55,775 bases of DNA. Source: 2-12-FULL-41-17 sp964562855. Its GTDB lineage: Bacteria > Patescibacteriota > Microgenomatia > Curtissbacterales > GWA2-41-24. Position numbers and translations under genes: made by a program. Every line of letters begins with the position of its first letter. Within the stretch, counting starts at the first letter, position 1. Below the pieces are notes generated by a model, which did no database searches, was not told the DNA's origin, and saw nothing but the letters and a program-made list of their open reading frames with translations. Shown here piece after piece: positions 44,131 to 52,708 of this stretch. The stretch covers positions 1 to 55,775 of the forward strand of contig CAZLVB010000004.1 in NCBI GenBank assembly GCA_964562855.1, given 5' to 3'.

Positions 44131-45162
44131 ATGCCTGAAGACAGACCACCAGTCAGAGTAGAAATCTCCTATAAAACTGTAGTTTTCGCAACACTGTTTT
44201 TAATAGGCCTTTGGTTCATTATTCAAATTAGAGAAATAATCATTTTAGTATTTCTTTCGATTATTCTTTTAGCGGCGCTTTTAAAGCCTGTTGAGTGGTT
44301 AAATTCAAAAGGCGTACCAAGAGTACTTTCAGTTCTGCTTGTTTATATCCTCGTAATTTCCTTTATTTCCGCAGTTATTGGTGTGATTGTTCCACCATTA
44401 ATATCGCAGACGTCTGATCTTATCTCCCGGCTTCCTCAAATAATATCGACGATCAACGATTTTTTGATATTTCATCAAATACCAGTTGAAGATCTTTCTC
44501 AACTTATTGCCAGGCAAATCCAAAGCATTGGCGGAAATTTAATAGCAATTTCAAAAACAATTCTCTCAAGCATATTTCTACTTTTAACAATTTTGGTCTT
44601 TACTTTTTATTTGCTCTTAGATTGGAAGAAGTTTGTGAAGCTTGTTTCTTCCCCATTTTCCGGAAAACAGGAGAAAAAAATTTCTGAGGTAATGATTAAA
44701 GTAGAAAGAGGACTGGGAAGATGGGTCAGGGGTCAGCTGGCCCTTTCGATGATTGTTGGGGTTTTAACTTACGTAGGCCTTAGAATTCTAGGAATTCCGT
44801 ATGCGGTACCTCTTGCACTTATTGCTGGAATTCTTGAAATCGTCCCGATAATTGGGCCGATTGTTTCTGCTATTCCGGCAATTCTGGTTGGTTTAACAAT
44901 CGCGCCCGTCATGGGACTGGCTGTTGCCGCATTGTTTCTAATAGTTCAACAATTGGAAAATAATTTTATCGTTCCGATGGTAATGTCCAGGGTGGTTGGG
45001 CTTCAGCCCCCGATTATTATCATTGCTCTTTTAATCGGAGCCAAACTTGCTGGCATTGGAGGGGCATTTTTGGCTGTGCCAGTTATTGTTGTCACAAAAA
45101 TTATTATTGCGGAAATATTGTCCGAAGATGAACGATTGGAAGACGACCTAAAGGAAGATTAA
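44131..45162 (+). CDS. AI-2E family transporter-like membrane protein
   Basis: 343 residues, 7-8 transmembrane helices. Family marks: KPVEWLNSKGVPRVLSVLLVY, VIGVIVPPLISQTSDLISRLPQ, RWVRGQLALSMIVGVLTYVGLRILGIPYAVPLALIAGILEIVPIIGPIVSAIPAILVGL, and QQLENNFIVPMVMSRVVGLQP. Members include TqsA and Na+/H+ antiporters; substrate here unknown. Acidic cytosolic tail (EDERLEDDLKED). Likely a separate leaderless transcript. Confidence 0.93.
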   Translation: MPEDRPPVRVEISYKTVVFATLFLIGLWFIIQIREIIILVFLSIILLAALLKPVEWLNSKGVPRVLSVLLVYILVISFISAVIGVIVPPLISQTSDLISRLPQIISTINDFLIFHQIPVEDLSQLIARQIQSIGGNLIAISKTILSSIFLLLTILVFTFYLLLDWKKFVKLVSSPFSGKQEKKISEVMIKVERGLGRWVRGQLALSMIVGVLTYVGLRILGIPYAVPLALIAGILEIVPIIGPIVSAIPAILVGLTIAPVMGLAVAALFLIVQQLENNFIVPMVMSRVVGLQPPIIIIALLIGAKLAGIGGAFLAVPVIVVTKIIIAEILSEDERLEDDLKED

Positions 45163-45426
45163 AAGCTTTTGGGAAGATAATAAGCCAGATTCTGTTCTAA
45201 CGATCATCTGTCTCAAAGTGACGCTAAGTTTCACCTTGCCCGCCGATTTGGCGGATGCCCCTACTTGAAGTCTCGTGCAAGCTATTTAAGTCGACTTCGG
45301 TCTGGGTTGCAGCAGGTGGGATTGCCCGTTTCACTTCCGCTCGTCTCTGTTGCTCTCAGATCTTGTCAATTCATGATCTGTTCCAAACTCCACATGCGGA
45401 TAAAGAGTTTAGACACCAGCGCTTGG

Positions 45427-45468
45427 CCCTCGACAGGCTCAGGCCACCCTGAGTTTAATCGAAGGGTA
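45427..45468. repeat. Dispersed repeat in an rnpB helix
   Basis: CCCTCGACAGGCTCAGGCCA followed by CCCTGAGTTTAATCGAAGGG: an imperfect hairpin of the kind (CTTCGACAGGCTCAGG-type) scattered through many CPR genomes; here it forms an extra-long arm in the specificity domain. Confidence 0.75.
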
Positions 45469-45554
45469 CGCGTCGGAGCTTACACTCCACCACTTGCTTG
45501 CCGCTGTCTGGACTTTCCTCCCCTCGTCGCTTCGCTCCTCTGGGGTAAACCTAA

Positions 45555-45591
45555 GGGGCTTGCCCTGAGCGAACTTAGTGAGCGAAGGGCG
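45555..45591. repeat. Dispersed repeat near helix P3 of rnpB
   Basis: GCTTGCCCTGAGCGAACTTA followed by GTGAGCGAAGGGCG: CGCCCTTCGCTCAC / GTTCGCTCAGGGC-type palindromic tag, again of the dispersed class. Confidence 0.7.
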
Positions 45592-45617
45592 ATCGTTCTT
45601 CTTCCCAAAAGCAGCTT

Positions 45618-45646
45618 ATTTTATCAAAATAAAGAGTTTATCTCAA
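45618..45646 (-). promoter_or_regulatory. Promoter of rnpB
   Basis: On the minus strand: TTGAGA (45646-45641), 17-bp spacer, TGaTAAAAT with -10 at 45623-45618. The predicted start, about 45611, agrees with the P1 5' end. Confidence 0.85.
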
Positions 45647-45698
45647 CCGTAAGACAATTTGACAAGTGAATATGATTTGTACTTATATAGAACTAGAG

Positions 45699-45899
45699 AT
45701 GGCCAAAAAAGCAGTTCTAAAGAAGGTAAAAAATAATCCGCTTTCTCAACTTTTAATTGCGGCTACGGTGGCTATTATTTTAGTTGCCTCCTACCAGGCT
45801 GTTACCCAAAACGATATCACTTCTATTGCACCTACCCAGCTATTTCTAGTAGCAGGAGTCTTAGCAATCCTTGGTCTTTACCTCAAAGACGAAAAGTAA
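45699..45899 (+). CDS. Small membrane protein
   Basis: 66 residues from ATG at 45699 (MAKKAVLKKVKNNPLSQLLIAA), two transmembrane helices (LLIAATVAIILVASYQAV and TQLFLVAGVLAILGLYL) and a short charged tail. An in-frame ATG at 45666 gives 11 extra residues without conservation value. Family not recognised. Sits between rnpB (divergent) and the purine operon. Confidence 0.6.
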   Translation: MAKKAVLKKVKNNPLSQLLIAATVAIILVASYQAVTQNDITSIAPTQLFLVAGVLAILGLYLKDEK

Positions 45900-45925
45900 T
45901 CGTCGAAATTAACTCCCAAATTAGA

Positions 45926-45931
45926 TATACT
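45926..45931 (+). promoter_or_regulatory. Possible promoter of the purine operon
   Basis: TATACT (45926-45931) with a weak -35 TCGAAA (45903-45908) at 17-bp spacing. Predicted leader of about 28 bases before purN. No purine riboswitch-like structure was found in this short leader. Confidence 0.45.
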
Positions 45932-45965
45932 GTAAGCGTTAATTCTGCCTAAAATTTTAATTCTA

Positions 45966-46565
45966 ATGAAGCGGTTGGTCGTATTAATCTCTAACATCGG
46001 AACGGGTACAAACCTCCAAGCGATAATCGATGCCACCAGAAATAAAAAAATTAACGCAACTATTAGCGCAGTTATCAGCGATACCAAACAAGCTCAAGGA
46101 CTTATGCGAGCCCAAAAAAATAATATCCCGAGAGTAATCAATAAGAAAAAAGAAGATCTTCTCGAAGTTCTTAAAAAAGTTAATCCGGACTATATTTGTC
46201 TTGCCGGCTGGAGGCAAATCATTTTGGATGAGGTAATTGACGTTTTCCCAGACAGAATTTTAAATACCCATCCAGGCCTTATTCCCGATAATCTGGATGA
46301 AACGGTCAAAAATCCTGACGGTACAGCTGCCCTTTGGAATAAAGGCAAAATGACCGATCACGCCATCCAAAATTTCTTGGATAGCAAAGCAACCTATGCT
46401 GGTTGCACCAATCATTTTTTATCACACGAATTCGACTTTGGACCAGTTTTGGGCCATTGTTTTGAAAAAATCCGCAAAAACGATACTGTTGATTCACTCT
46501 ACACGCGGCTTAAGAAAAAAGAAAACGCTCTATATGTCAAAGTTTTATCAAAACTTTGCAAATAA
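45966..46565 (+). CDS. purN: Phosphoribosylglycinamide formyltransferase (GAR transformylase)
   Basis: 199 residues. Formyltransferase fold: VVLISNIGTGTNLQAIIDATRNKKI, CLAGWRQIILDEVIDVFPDRILNTHPGLIPD (the catalytic N-x-H pair), and NHFLSHEFDFGPVLGH (catalytic Asp). Divergent from E. coli PurN in the phosphate-binding loop (SNIGTGTN instead of GSGSN). Converts GAR to FGAR with 10-formyl-THF. First gene of a purine operon; overlaps or abuts purD. Confidence 0.9.
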   Translation: MKRLVVLISNIGTGTNLQAIIDATRNKKINATISAVISDTKQAQGLMRAQKNNIPRVINKKKEDLLEVLKKVNPDYICLAGWRQIILDEVIDVFPDRILNTHPGLIPDNLDETVKNPDGTAALWNKGKMTDHAIQNFLDSKATYAGCTNHFLSHEFDFGPVLGHCFEKIRKNDTVDSLYTRLKKKENALYVKVLSKLCK

Positions 46566-46567
46566 TT

Positions 46568-47890
46568 ATGAGATCTAAAACTGTTTTAGTTGTTGATGGC
46601 GGCGGTAGAGGATCGGTTCTTGTTGATAAATACTTACAGAGTTCTTATGTCAATAGAGTTTTGGCAGTTCCGGGAAACGATATGATGACATTAGCTACAA
46701 AGAACCGCGTCAAAATTTTTCCCGACACGAAAACCACAGACGTAGAAAAAATTGAAATAATTTGTCAAAAAGAAAAGGTTGACCTTATTGATGTAGCCCA
46801 TGACGATGCAGTAGCGGCGGGTCTTGTTGATAGCTTAGTCGGCAAGGGTTTTAAGGTACTTGGACCAACCAAAGCCGCCGGGCAGATCGAGTGGGATAAA
46901 TCATGGGCCAGAAATTTTATGAAAAAATTTAGTATTCCATCACCAAATTTCAAAATCTGTCACTCAACAAAAGAAGGCACTGATTACATAAATGGACAAA
47001 AGGAAGCGCAGTGGTACGTCAAAGCTGCGGGCTTGGCTAGTGGCAAAGGTGCGCTTTATGCGAAAGATAATAGCCAGGCAGTTGAAAATATCAAAAAAAT
47101 GTCAAAATTCAAAGAGGCAGGAAAAATTTATTTAATAGAGGAATGTGTTGAAGGTGAAGAATTTTCCTCATTTGCCATTGTTAATGGAAGTGATTTTAAA
47201 ATTATCGGTCATGCCCAAGATCACAAAACCGTTTATGACGGTAATCTTGGACCAAACACCGGCGGTATGGGTTGCAGTTCTCCGCCAATGGTTATCACTA
47301 AAAATATTGAGAAACAGATTGAATCAATTTTTGCCAAAGTTACAAATGGTCTTGTTGAAATTAAAAGACCATATCTTGGTATTTTGTATCTTGGAGGAAT
47401 GATAGACAAAAAAGGAAAAGTTGCTGTCATTGAATTCAATGCCAGGTGGGGAGATCCAGAGGCTCAGGTTGTTGTCCCGGCGCTTCAAAATGATCTTTAT
47501 GAATTAGCGATTTTAACTATAGATTCAAAGCTAAAATCCCTGAAAGTTAAACTTGACAATAAATATCGGATTACAGTCGCTGCAACTTCTCGAGGTTATC
47601 CAGACGATTATTCTAAGGTGATAGATAAAGAAATATACGGCCTTAACAAAGTCCTAATGACTAAGGACTTAAAAATTTTTGGAGCGGCGGTTAAAATAGA
47701 GAAGGCAAGAAACTTTGCAAACGGGGGAAGGCTATTTTATATAACGGCTGAAGGTAAAAATGTTGCAGAAGCAAGAAAAATAGCCTATAATGCGCTTTCT
47801 CAAGTCTATATCGAGGGCAATAATCTGCACTATCGTACAGATATAGGCTATCGAGATCTAGAGAGGTTCTATGCAGGTAGGAAAACCTAA
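46568..47890 (+). CDS. purD: Phosphoribosylamine-glycine ligase (GAR synthetase)
   Basis: 440 residues from ATG at 46568, two bases after the purN stop; TTG at 46556 is an alternative. ATP-grasp enzyme: VLVVDGGGRGSVLVDKYLQ at the N domain, VKAAGLASGKGALYA, EECVEGEEFSSFAIVNG, DGNLGPNTGGMGCSSPP, and EFNARWGDPEAQVV. Joins phosphoribosylamine and glycine. The last 20 bases overlap the HAD gene. Confidence 0.94.
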   Translation: MRSKTVLVVDGGGRGSVLVDKYLQSSYVNRVLAVPGNDMMTLATKNRVKIFPDTKTTDVEKIEIICQKEKVDLIDVAHDDAVAAGLVDSLVGKGFKVLGPTKAAGQIEWDKSWARNFMKKFSIPSPNFKICHSTKEGTDYINGQKEAQWYVKAAGLASGKGALYAKDNSQAVENIKKMSKFKEAGKIYLIEECVEGEEFSSFAIVNGSDFKIIGHAQDHKTVYDGNLGPNTGGMGCSSPPMVITKNIEKQIESIFAKVTNGLVEIKRPYLGILYLGGMIDKKGKVAVIEFNARWGDPEAQVVVPALQNDLYELAILTIDSKLKSLKVKLDNKYRITVAATSRGYPDDYSKVIDKEIYGLNKVLMTKDLKIFGAAVKIEKARNFANGGRLFYITAEGKNVAEARKIAYNALSQVYIEGNNLHYRTDIGYRDLERFYAGRKT

Positions 47891-48959
47891 AGTTCTTATC
47901 AGTGATGGAGAAGGCCCCCTTGTTTTTAATGATCTATCGCGGGGTATTACGGCAAGAAGACACCCGTTAGGAGTTATTCTTTTCGATTCACTAAGCCTTT
48001 ACAATGCATTTATTGCAGAAACACGAGGACCGAACCAGCCTGGTGAGACTCTCGCCCTACTTGTTCCCCACCTATTGACTCATAAAATCACAGATGATGA
48101 TTTAAGAGAAGAAGCCAGAACTACTACTTTTGCAAGAGGAGTAGAAGAATACTTAGAAAATCTTAGAGAAAACGGTTGGCAAGTAAGAGTAATTTCCACT
48201 GCTTATTCCCATCTTTGGCAGGAAGTAGGCCCTAAGCTTGGTATTCCTCAGTATCATATAGCAGCCACTAAACTTTCGCTAGCGGACTTGGAAGGTCCTT
48301 GGAATGCGAATCCTGCACTAACAGAAGCAGTTTTAAAGGTTGAAGATTTCATTGCTTTTTATCAAGACCAAATAAAAAGTGCAATAGAAAGTTTCAGGGA
48401 AGGTGCTTCTCTCCTCGACATCTTTTCTGAAATAGAGGTGATGAGAAATCTTGGGGCACGCTTTGACACCTTATACTCTCGTACTTTGCCCGAAGAAGGA
48501 TATAATCCGTTGCAGGCTGTCGAGGTTATTGGTGGAGAAAGAAAGACTCAAAAGGCAATCGGTTTCCTAAAAGAATTAGGTGTAGAACCATCTGAGGTCG
48601 TATACATCGGTGATAGTATCACCGATGACAGGGCCTTGAAATTCTTCAGAGAATCTGACGGTTTGGCAATTGCTGAGAACGGTGATACTTTTGCGGTTCG
48701 AAATGCCTCTATTGCCATAGCAAGCGAAGACTCCTCTCATAAGGTTGAACTCTTAGAAGCCTGGGCAAATGGAGGCTTGGAAGCGGTGAGAAGATTTACT
48801 GATGAAGAACCGTCTATAGCAAAAGAAAGAGATATGGGAAGTGGAAGAAGATTTTTAAAAGTGTTCCATATTTATGAGGGGAGTAATCACGCAGAAATAG
48901 CTAGAAATCTACGCGGGTCAAGATTGCGATTGCAAGGGGTAAACTCTTCCGTTATTTAG
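47871..48959 (+). CDS. HAD-superfamily phosphatase, EhaR-like, in purine operon
   Basis: 362 residues, longer than typical HAD phosphatases. Motif I SDGEGPL (D12, with E14 where most HADs have Asp), motif II IST at 108-110, a lysine in ERKTQKAI (K226 or K229), and motif IV YIGDSITDDRA (D248, D252). The D-x-E-G-P start resembles the archaeal EhaR-like HAD group. Residues 30-90 and 150-215 are helical caps. It lies inside the purine operon, overlapping purD by 20 bases, so a nucleotide or sugar-phosphate substrate is plausible; which one is unknown. Confidence 0.8.
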   Translation: MQVGKPKVLISDGEGPLVFNDLSRGITARRHPLGVILFDSLSLYNAFIAETRGPNQPGETLALLVPHLLTHKITDDDLREEARTTTFARGVEEYLENLRENGWQVRVISTAYSHLWQEVGPKLGIPQYHIAATKLSLADLEGPWNANPALTEAVLKVEDFIAFYQDQIKSAIESFREGASLLDIFSEIEVMRNLGARFDTLYSRTLPEEGYNPLQAVEVIGGERKTQKAIGFLKELGVEPSEVVYIGDSITDDRALKFFRESDGLAIAENGDTFAVRNASIAIASEDSSHKVELLEAWANGGLEAVRRFTDEEPSIAKERDMGSGRRFLKVFHIYEGSNHAEIARNLRGSRLRLQGVNSSVI

Positions 48960-48962
48960 CAA

Positions 48963-49883
48963 ATGCTTAAAGTTGTTGGTTTTGGGGCGCTCAATGTTGA
49001 TAATATTTTTAAAGTAAATAATCTTTCTCTTGCTGAAAACCCAGCGCACCCAGTTGATATTCAAGCAGGTGGTAATGCCGCAAATACAATAACAGCCTTA
49101 GCAAAACTCGGTGTTTCTTGTGGTTTCATTGGTATAGTCACTAACGATGCTTATGGAAAATTAATTCTTTCAGAATTCAGAAGACGTAATGTTGATACCT
49201 CTCACGTACTTATTCGCAAATCAGAAACATTGATTAACTCCGGACTGGTTGAAACTTATGTTGATAGAAAGGGCAGAAGGATGCTCTTTGTGAAACCTGG
49301 CGTTAATAGTACTCTATCCTTAGAAGAGATAGATTCTGAGTATTTTAATAAGACATCAGTTGTTCACTTCAGTTCTTTCGTCGATGACCAGCAGTTTCAT
49401 ATTCAAAAAACATTAATTAAACAAATTCCTAAGGATGCTATAGTCAGTTTTGCCCCAGGCAGTCTTTATGTAGAAAGAGGTCTAAAAGCCCTAGAGCTAT
49501 TTATTAAAAGAACAGATATTTTATTTTTAACAAGAAAAGAAACATATTATTTAATCGGTCAGAATTTTAATAAAGCATCAGAAAAATTGCTCACGATGGG
49601 GCCGAGAATCGTAATTATTACGCTTGGGGAAAAAGGCAGTTTTATTGCAACCAAACATGAGCGACATAGTGTAAGAGCTCGAAATGTGAAAGTAGTTGAT
49701 ACCACAGGAGCCGGTGATGCGTATGCAGCCGGATTTTTGTATGGGATTATCAATAAGTTTCCGATTAAAAAGTGTGCCGAAATTGCCAGTGCTCTTGCTA
49801 GTTTTTCAGTTCAAAAGTTAGGAGCAAGAGCCGGTCTCCCAAATAGAAAAGAGCTTACTTCTGTTGTATCATTAGCCAAATGA
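48963..49883 (+). CDS. PfkB-family carbohydrate or nucleoside kinase
   Basis: 306 residues of the ribokinase fold: VVGFGALNVDNIFKV, QAGGNAANTITALAKLGVSCGFIGIVTNDAYGK (substrate lid), and the anion-hole/catalytic TTGAGDAYAAGF with D252. The family includes ribokinase, adenosine kinase and archaeal nucleoside kinases. In a purine operon, ribose or (deoxy)nucleoside phosphorylation would fit, supplying PRPP precursors or salvage nucleotides. Subfamily not assigned. Overlaps purL by four bases. Confidence 0.88.
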   Translation: MLKVVGFGALNVDNIFKVNNLSLAENPAHPVDIQAGGNAANTITALAKLGVSCGFIGIVTNDAYGKLILSEFRRRNVDTSHVLIRKSETLINSGLVETYVDRKGRRMLFVKPGVNSTLSLEEIDSEYFNKTSVVHFSSFVDDQQFHIQKTLIKQIPKDAIVSFAPGSLYVERGLKALELFIKRTDILFLTRKETYYLIGQNFNKASEKLLTMGPRIVIITLGEKGSFIATKHERHSVRARNVKVVDTTGAGDAYAAGFLYGIINKFPIKKCAEIASALASFSVQKLGARAGLPNRKELTSVVSLAK

Positions 49884-52708
49884 TTTACGAGGTAAGAGTA
49901 GCCTCAAAAGAAGATAGTGACCCCAAAGGCCAGGATCTTCTTGCGGAAATTAGAAGAACCCCCAAGATTACTCCGATTAAAAAAATAAAAACAGCCAAAG
50001 TTTACCGATTAGAAGGCATTTTAAAAAAAGAAGCATTGGAATTCACAAAAAAAGTTTTGTTTGAGCCAATTGATCAAAAAATGTCACTCGATGGCCCAAT
50101 TTTTAAAGATGCCGGTCAAATTATAGAGATTGCTTACAAGCCGGGCGTAATGAACCCGGAAGCTGGATCTCTTCTGAAGGCAGGAAAAGATTTAGGAATT
50201 AAACTGGCTGCTGCCGACTCCTCATACGAATATGCCTTTTTTGGAAAAATTACCAAAGACCAAGCTAGGGATCTAATAACTAAACTGCGTCTTTACAATC
50301 CCCTGATAGAACACATTGTAGATCATAAGCCAAAAACATTATTAATTACGGGCAAAGTCGGTAAAACCCAAAAAGTACCGTTACAAAATATGACAGAAGA
50401 AGAGCTGGTGGATCTTTCTAGGGATAAGCTATTTTTAAATCTTTCAGAAATGAAAGTTATCCAAAACTATTTCAAAAAGATAAACAGAGACCCCACCGAT
50501 TGTGAGATTGAAACTCTTGCCCAAACATGGAGTGAACATTCAGGCCATAAAACATTTAAGGCAAAGATAATAATCGATGGCAAAGTCAAAGAACCCCTCA
50601 TTGCTCGTCTTAAAAAAGAGGCACTTAAGCATAAAAAAAATATTGTTTCCGCTTTCGTTGATAATGCGGGAGTTATGGATTTTTATGACGGTTGGGCAAT
50701 TAATGGAAAGGCAGAAACCCACAACAGTCCGTCGGCAATAGAGCCATACGGTGGAGCCATGACAGGCAGCGGTGGAGTTTTCAGGGATATAGTTGCAACT
50801 GGACAGGGAGCAAAAACACTAATTTCAACAGACGTTTTTTGTTTGGCAAATTGGAATATGGATCCCAAAAAACTTCCCAAAGGTTCACTACCGCCAGGAT
50901 ATCTACTCACAAGAGTAGTTTCGGCCGTCCGGGATTACGGAAACAGAATAGGCATCCCAACCAATAATGGCTCCTTTCATTTCCATGACGATTTTCGGGC
51001 CAAGCCAACAGTCCTAGTCGGGGCGTATGGGATCTTACCCAAAAAATATGCCCAAAAAGGCAAGCCCCAAAAAGGAGACATAGTTGTAAGTATGGGTGGA
51101 AGAATAGGAAGAGACGGAATTCATGGAGCCACTTTCGCCTCCGGTGAAATGACCCAAAGAACTATCACAGTCAATGCTCAGGCAGTACAAATCGGTAATG
51201 CGATAGAAGAAAAAAGAACCTTCGACGCCATTATGGAAGCCCGTGACCAAAACTGTATAAGGGCAATGCAAGATAGCGGCGGCGGAGGCTTGTCGTCTGC
51301 CATAGGAGAAATGGGAGCAGAAACCGGAGTTTCGGTCCAGTTGAAAAACGAAAGACTTAAATATCAAGGTCTAAGTCCTTGGGAAATTTGGCTTTCTGAA
51401 TCTCAAGAAAGGATGGTTCTGGCAATTCCAAAAAACAAAATTAAAAAGTTCCAAAAAATCTGCAAAAAATATAATGTAGAATTTTCGGTACTTGGCACCT
51501 TTGATGGCAGCAAAAAGTTAAAAGTCTTCTACGGCAAGGAGAAAGTTTGCGATTTAGAAATGCAGTTTCTTCATGAAGGATTGCCTCAAAGGATTATGAG
51601 GGCTAAAAAGGTTGCAATTTCCAGATCAGAAGAAGGTAAAAACGCCAAATTTCCTAAAAATCAAACAGAATGGATCAAAATTTTACAAAAAGTGTTATCA
51701 GATGGAAACATTTGTTCTAAGGAACCGATTTTAAGAATGTATGACCACACTGTTCAGGGCACCAGTGTTCTTCAGCCGTTTGCCGGGGAATTTTACAATG
51801 CTCCTAATGACGCGGCCGTAATCAGGCCGATTTTAAACAAATCATATGGGATGATTGTTTCTCACGGGGTAAATCCTATTTTGGTAAGAATTGATCCGTA
51901 CTGGGGAAGCATTTGGGCGGCAACAGAAGCCATATCAAACTATGTTGCAGTAGGCGGAGTCTATCAAGACGCATCGCTTGTCAATAATTATATTTGGCCA
52001 TTTCCCGATGAGGAATCTCTGGGGTCTCTGGACAAGTCAGTCGAGGCAGTCGTTGATTTTATGAAGACCTTAAAGATTCCGGTAATTTCCGGCAAAGATA
52101 GTCTTTCTTCTACATATCGCTCAGATAATGGTTTTGTTCTGAAAATTCCGCCCGTTTTGTGTATTTCCGTCTTTGGTAAAATCCCCGATGCTGCAAAGAC
52201 TGTTTCTTCAGACTTTAAAAAAACGGGATCAACGGTCGTTTTAGTCGGCAAGACTGACACTTTGTCGATGGGGGGCTCTGTATACTTTGCCAAAAATAAT
52301 CTCCCCGGAGAAAGCGTCCCTAAAATTGACCTTAAAATACTACCCAAAGTTTTAGATGTTATTAACCGCGGTGTTTCAAAAGGCAAAATTTTTGCCTGTC
52401 ACGATGTTTCGGAAGGCGGAATTATAACGGCACTTTTTGAAATGTGTCTAGGTGGGGCAGTTGGAGCAGAAATAAAAATCGAAAACAAAGATAGACCGGA
52501 TTATTTTCTATTTAACGAAACTGCAGGTTGTTTTATCGCTGAAGTGGCAAATGAGAAAGTAGCAAGAAGTTTATTTAAAAACGTTCCATATTCGATTCTC
52601 GGGAAAACACAATCAAAGCAGACAATTTCAGCAACCCCCATTTTTTCTGTCGAAGTTGAAAAACTCAAAAAAGTTTGGCAGAAACCATTAGAGGAGGTAT
52701 TTATTTAA
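49880..52708 (+). CDS. purL: Phosphoribosylformylglycinamidine synthase, PurS-PurS-PurL fusion
   Basis: 942 residues. Residues 1-75 (YEVRVASKEDSDPKGQDLLAEIRR...KKVLFEPIDQ) and 85-150 (QIIEIAYKPGVMNPEAGSLLKAGKDLG...RLYNPLIEHIV) each look like a PurS unit; PurL follows with LAQTWSEHSGHKTF, ETHNSPSAIEPYGGAMTGSGGVFRD, RDGIHGATFASGEM, QDSGGGGLSSAIGEMG, CHDVSEGGI. The glutaminase is not fused, but encoded next as purQ. Makes FGAM from FGAR, ATP and glutamine. Last A of the TAA stop is the first base of purQ. Confidence 0.95.
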   Translation: MIYEVRVASKEDSDPKGQDLLAEIRRTPKITPIKKIKTAKVYRLEGILKKEALEFTKKVLFEPIDQKMSLDGPIFKDAGQIIEIAYKPGVMNPEAGSLLKAGKDLGIKLAAADSSYEYAFFGKITKDQARDLITKLRLYNPLIEHIVDHKPKTLLITGKVGKTQKVPLQNMTEEELVDLSRDKLFLNLSEMKVIQNYFKKINRDPTDCEIETLAQTWSEHSGHKTFKAKIIIDGKVKEPLIARLKKEALKHKKNIVSAFVDNAGVMDFYDGWAINGKAETHNSPSAIEPYGGAMTGSGGVFRDIVATGQGAKTLISTDVFCLANWNMDPKKLPKGSLPPGYLLTRVVSAVRDYGNRIGIPTNNGSFHFHDDFRAKPTVLVGAYGILPKKYAQKGKPQKGDIVVSMGGRIGRDGIHGATFASGEMTQRTITVNAQAVQIGNAIEEKRTFDAIMEARDQNCIRAMQDSGGGGLSSAIGEMGAETGVSVQLKNERLKYQGLSPWEIWLSESQERMVLAIPKNKIKKFQKICKKYNVEFSVLGTFDGSKKLKVFYGKEKVCDLEMQFLHEGLPQRIMRAKKVAISRSEEGKNAKFPKNQTEWIKILQKVLSDGNICSKEPILRMYDHTVQGTSVLQPFAGEFYNAPNDAAVIRPILNKSYGMIVSHGVNPILVRIDPYWGSIWAATEAISNYVAVGGVYQDASLVNNYIWPFPDEESLGSLDKSVEAVVDFMKTLKIPVISGKDSLSSTYRSDNGFVLKIPPVLCISVFGKIPDAAKTVSSDFKKTGSTVVLVGKTDTLSMGGSVYFAKNNLPGESVPKIDLKILPKVLDVINRGVSKGKIFACHDVSEGGIITALFEMCLGGAVGAEIKIENKDRPDYFLFNETAGCFIAEVANEKVARSLFKNVPYSILGKTQSKQTISATPIFSVEVEKLKKVWQKPLEEVFI

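Larger units (their letters stand above)
45166..45611 (-). ncRNA. rnpB: RNase P RNA, bacterial type, with repeat-bearing helices
   Basis: On the minus strand, the 5' end CTTTTGGGAAG (45611-45601) pairs with CTTCCCAAAAG at the 3' end (45176-45166) to form P1. The universal core GAGGAAAGTCCAGACAGCGG lies at about 45521-45502 (P4 5' half), and ACAGAATCTGGCTTAT near 45198-45183 is the conserved 3' P4 part. Two arms carry sequences of dispersed-repeat type: 45555-45591 (near P3) and 45427-45468 (near P12). RNase P RNA removes tRNA 5' leaders. A consensus promoter precedes it. Confidence 0.93.

Noticed and set aside
45255..45669. Two plus-strand open frames overlapping rnpB
   Set aside because: They run antisense through a well-supported RNase P RNA; their codon use is poor and no family pattern is visible.
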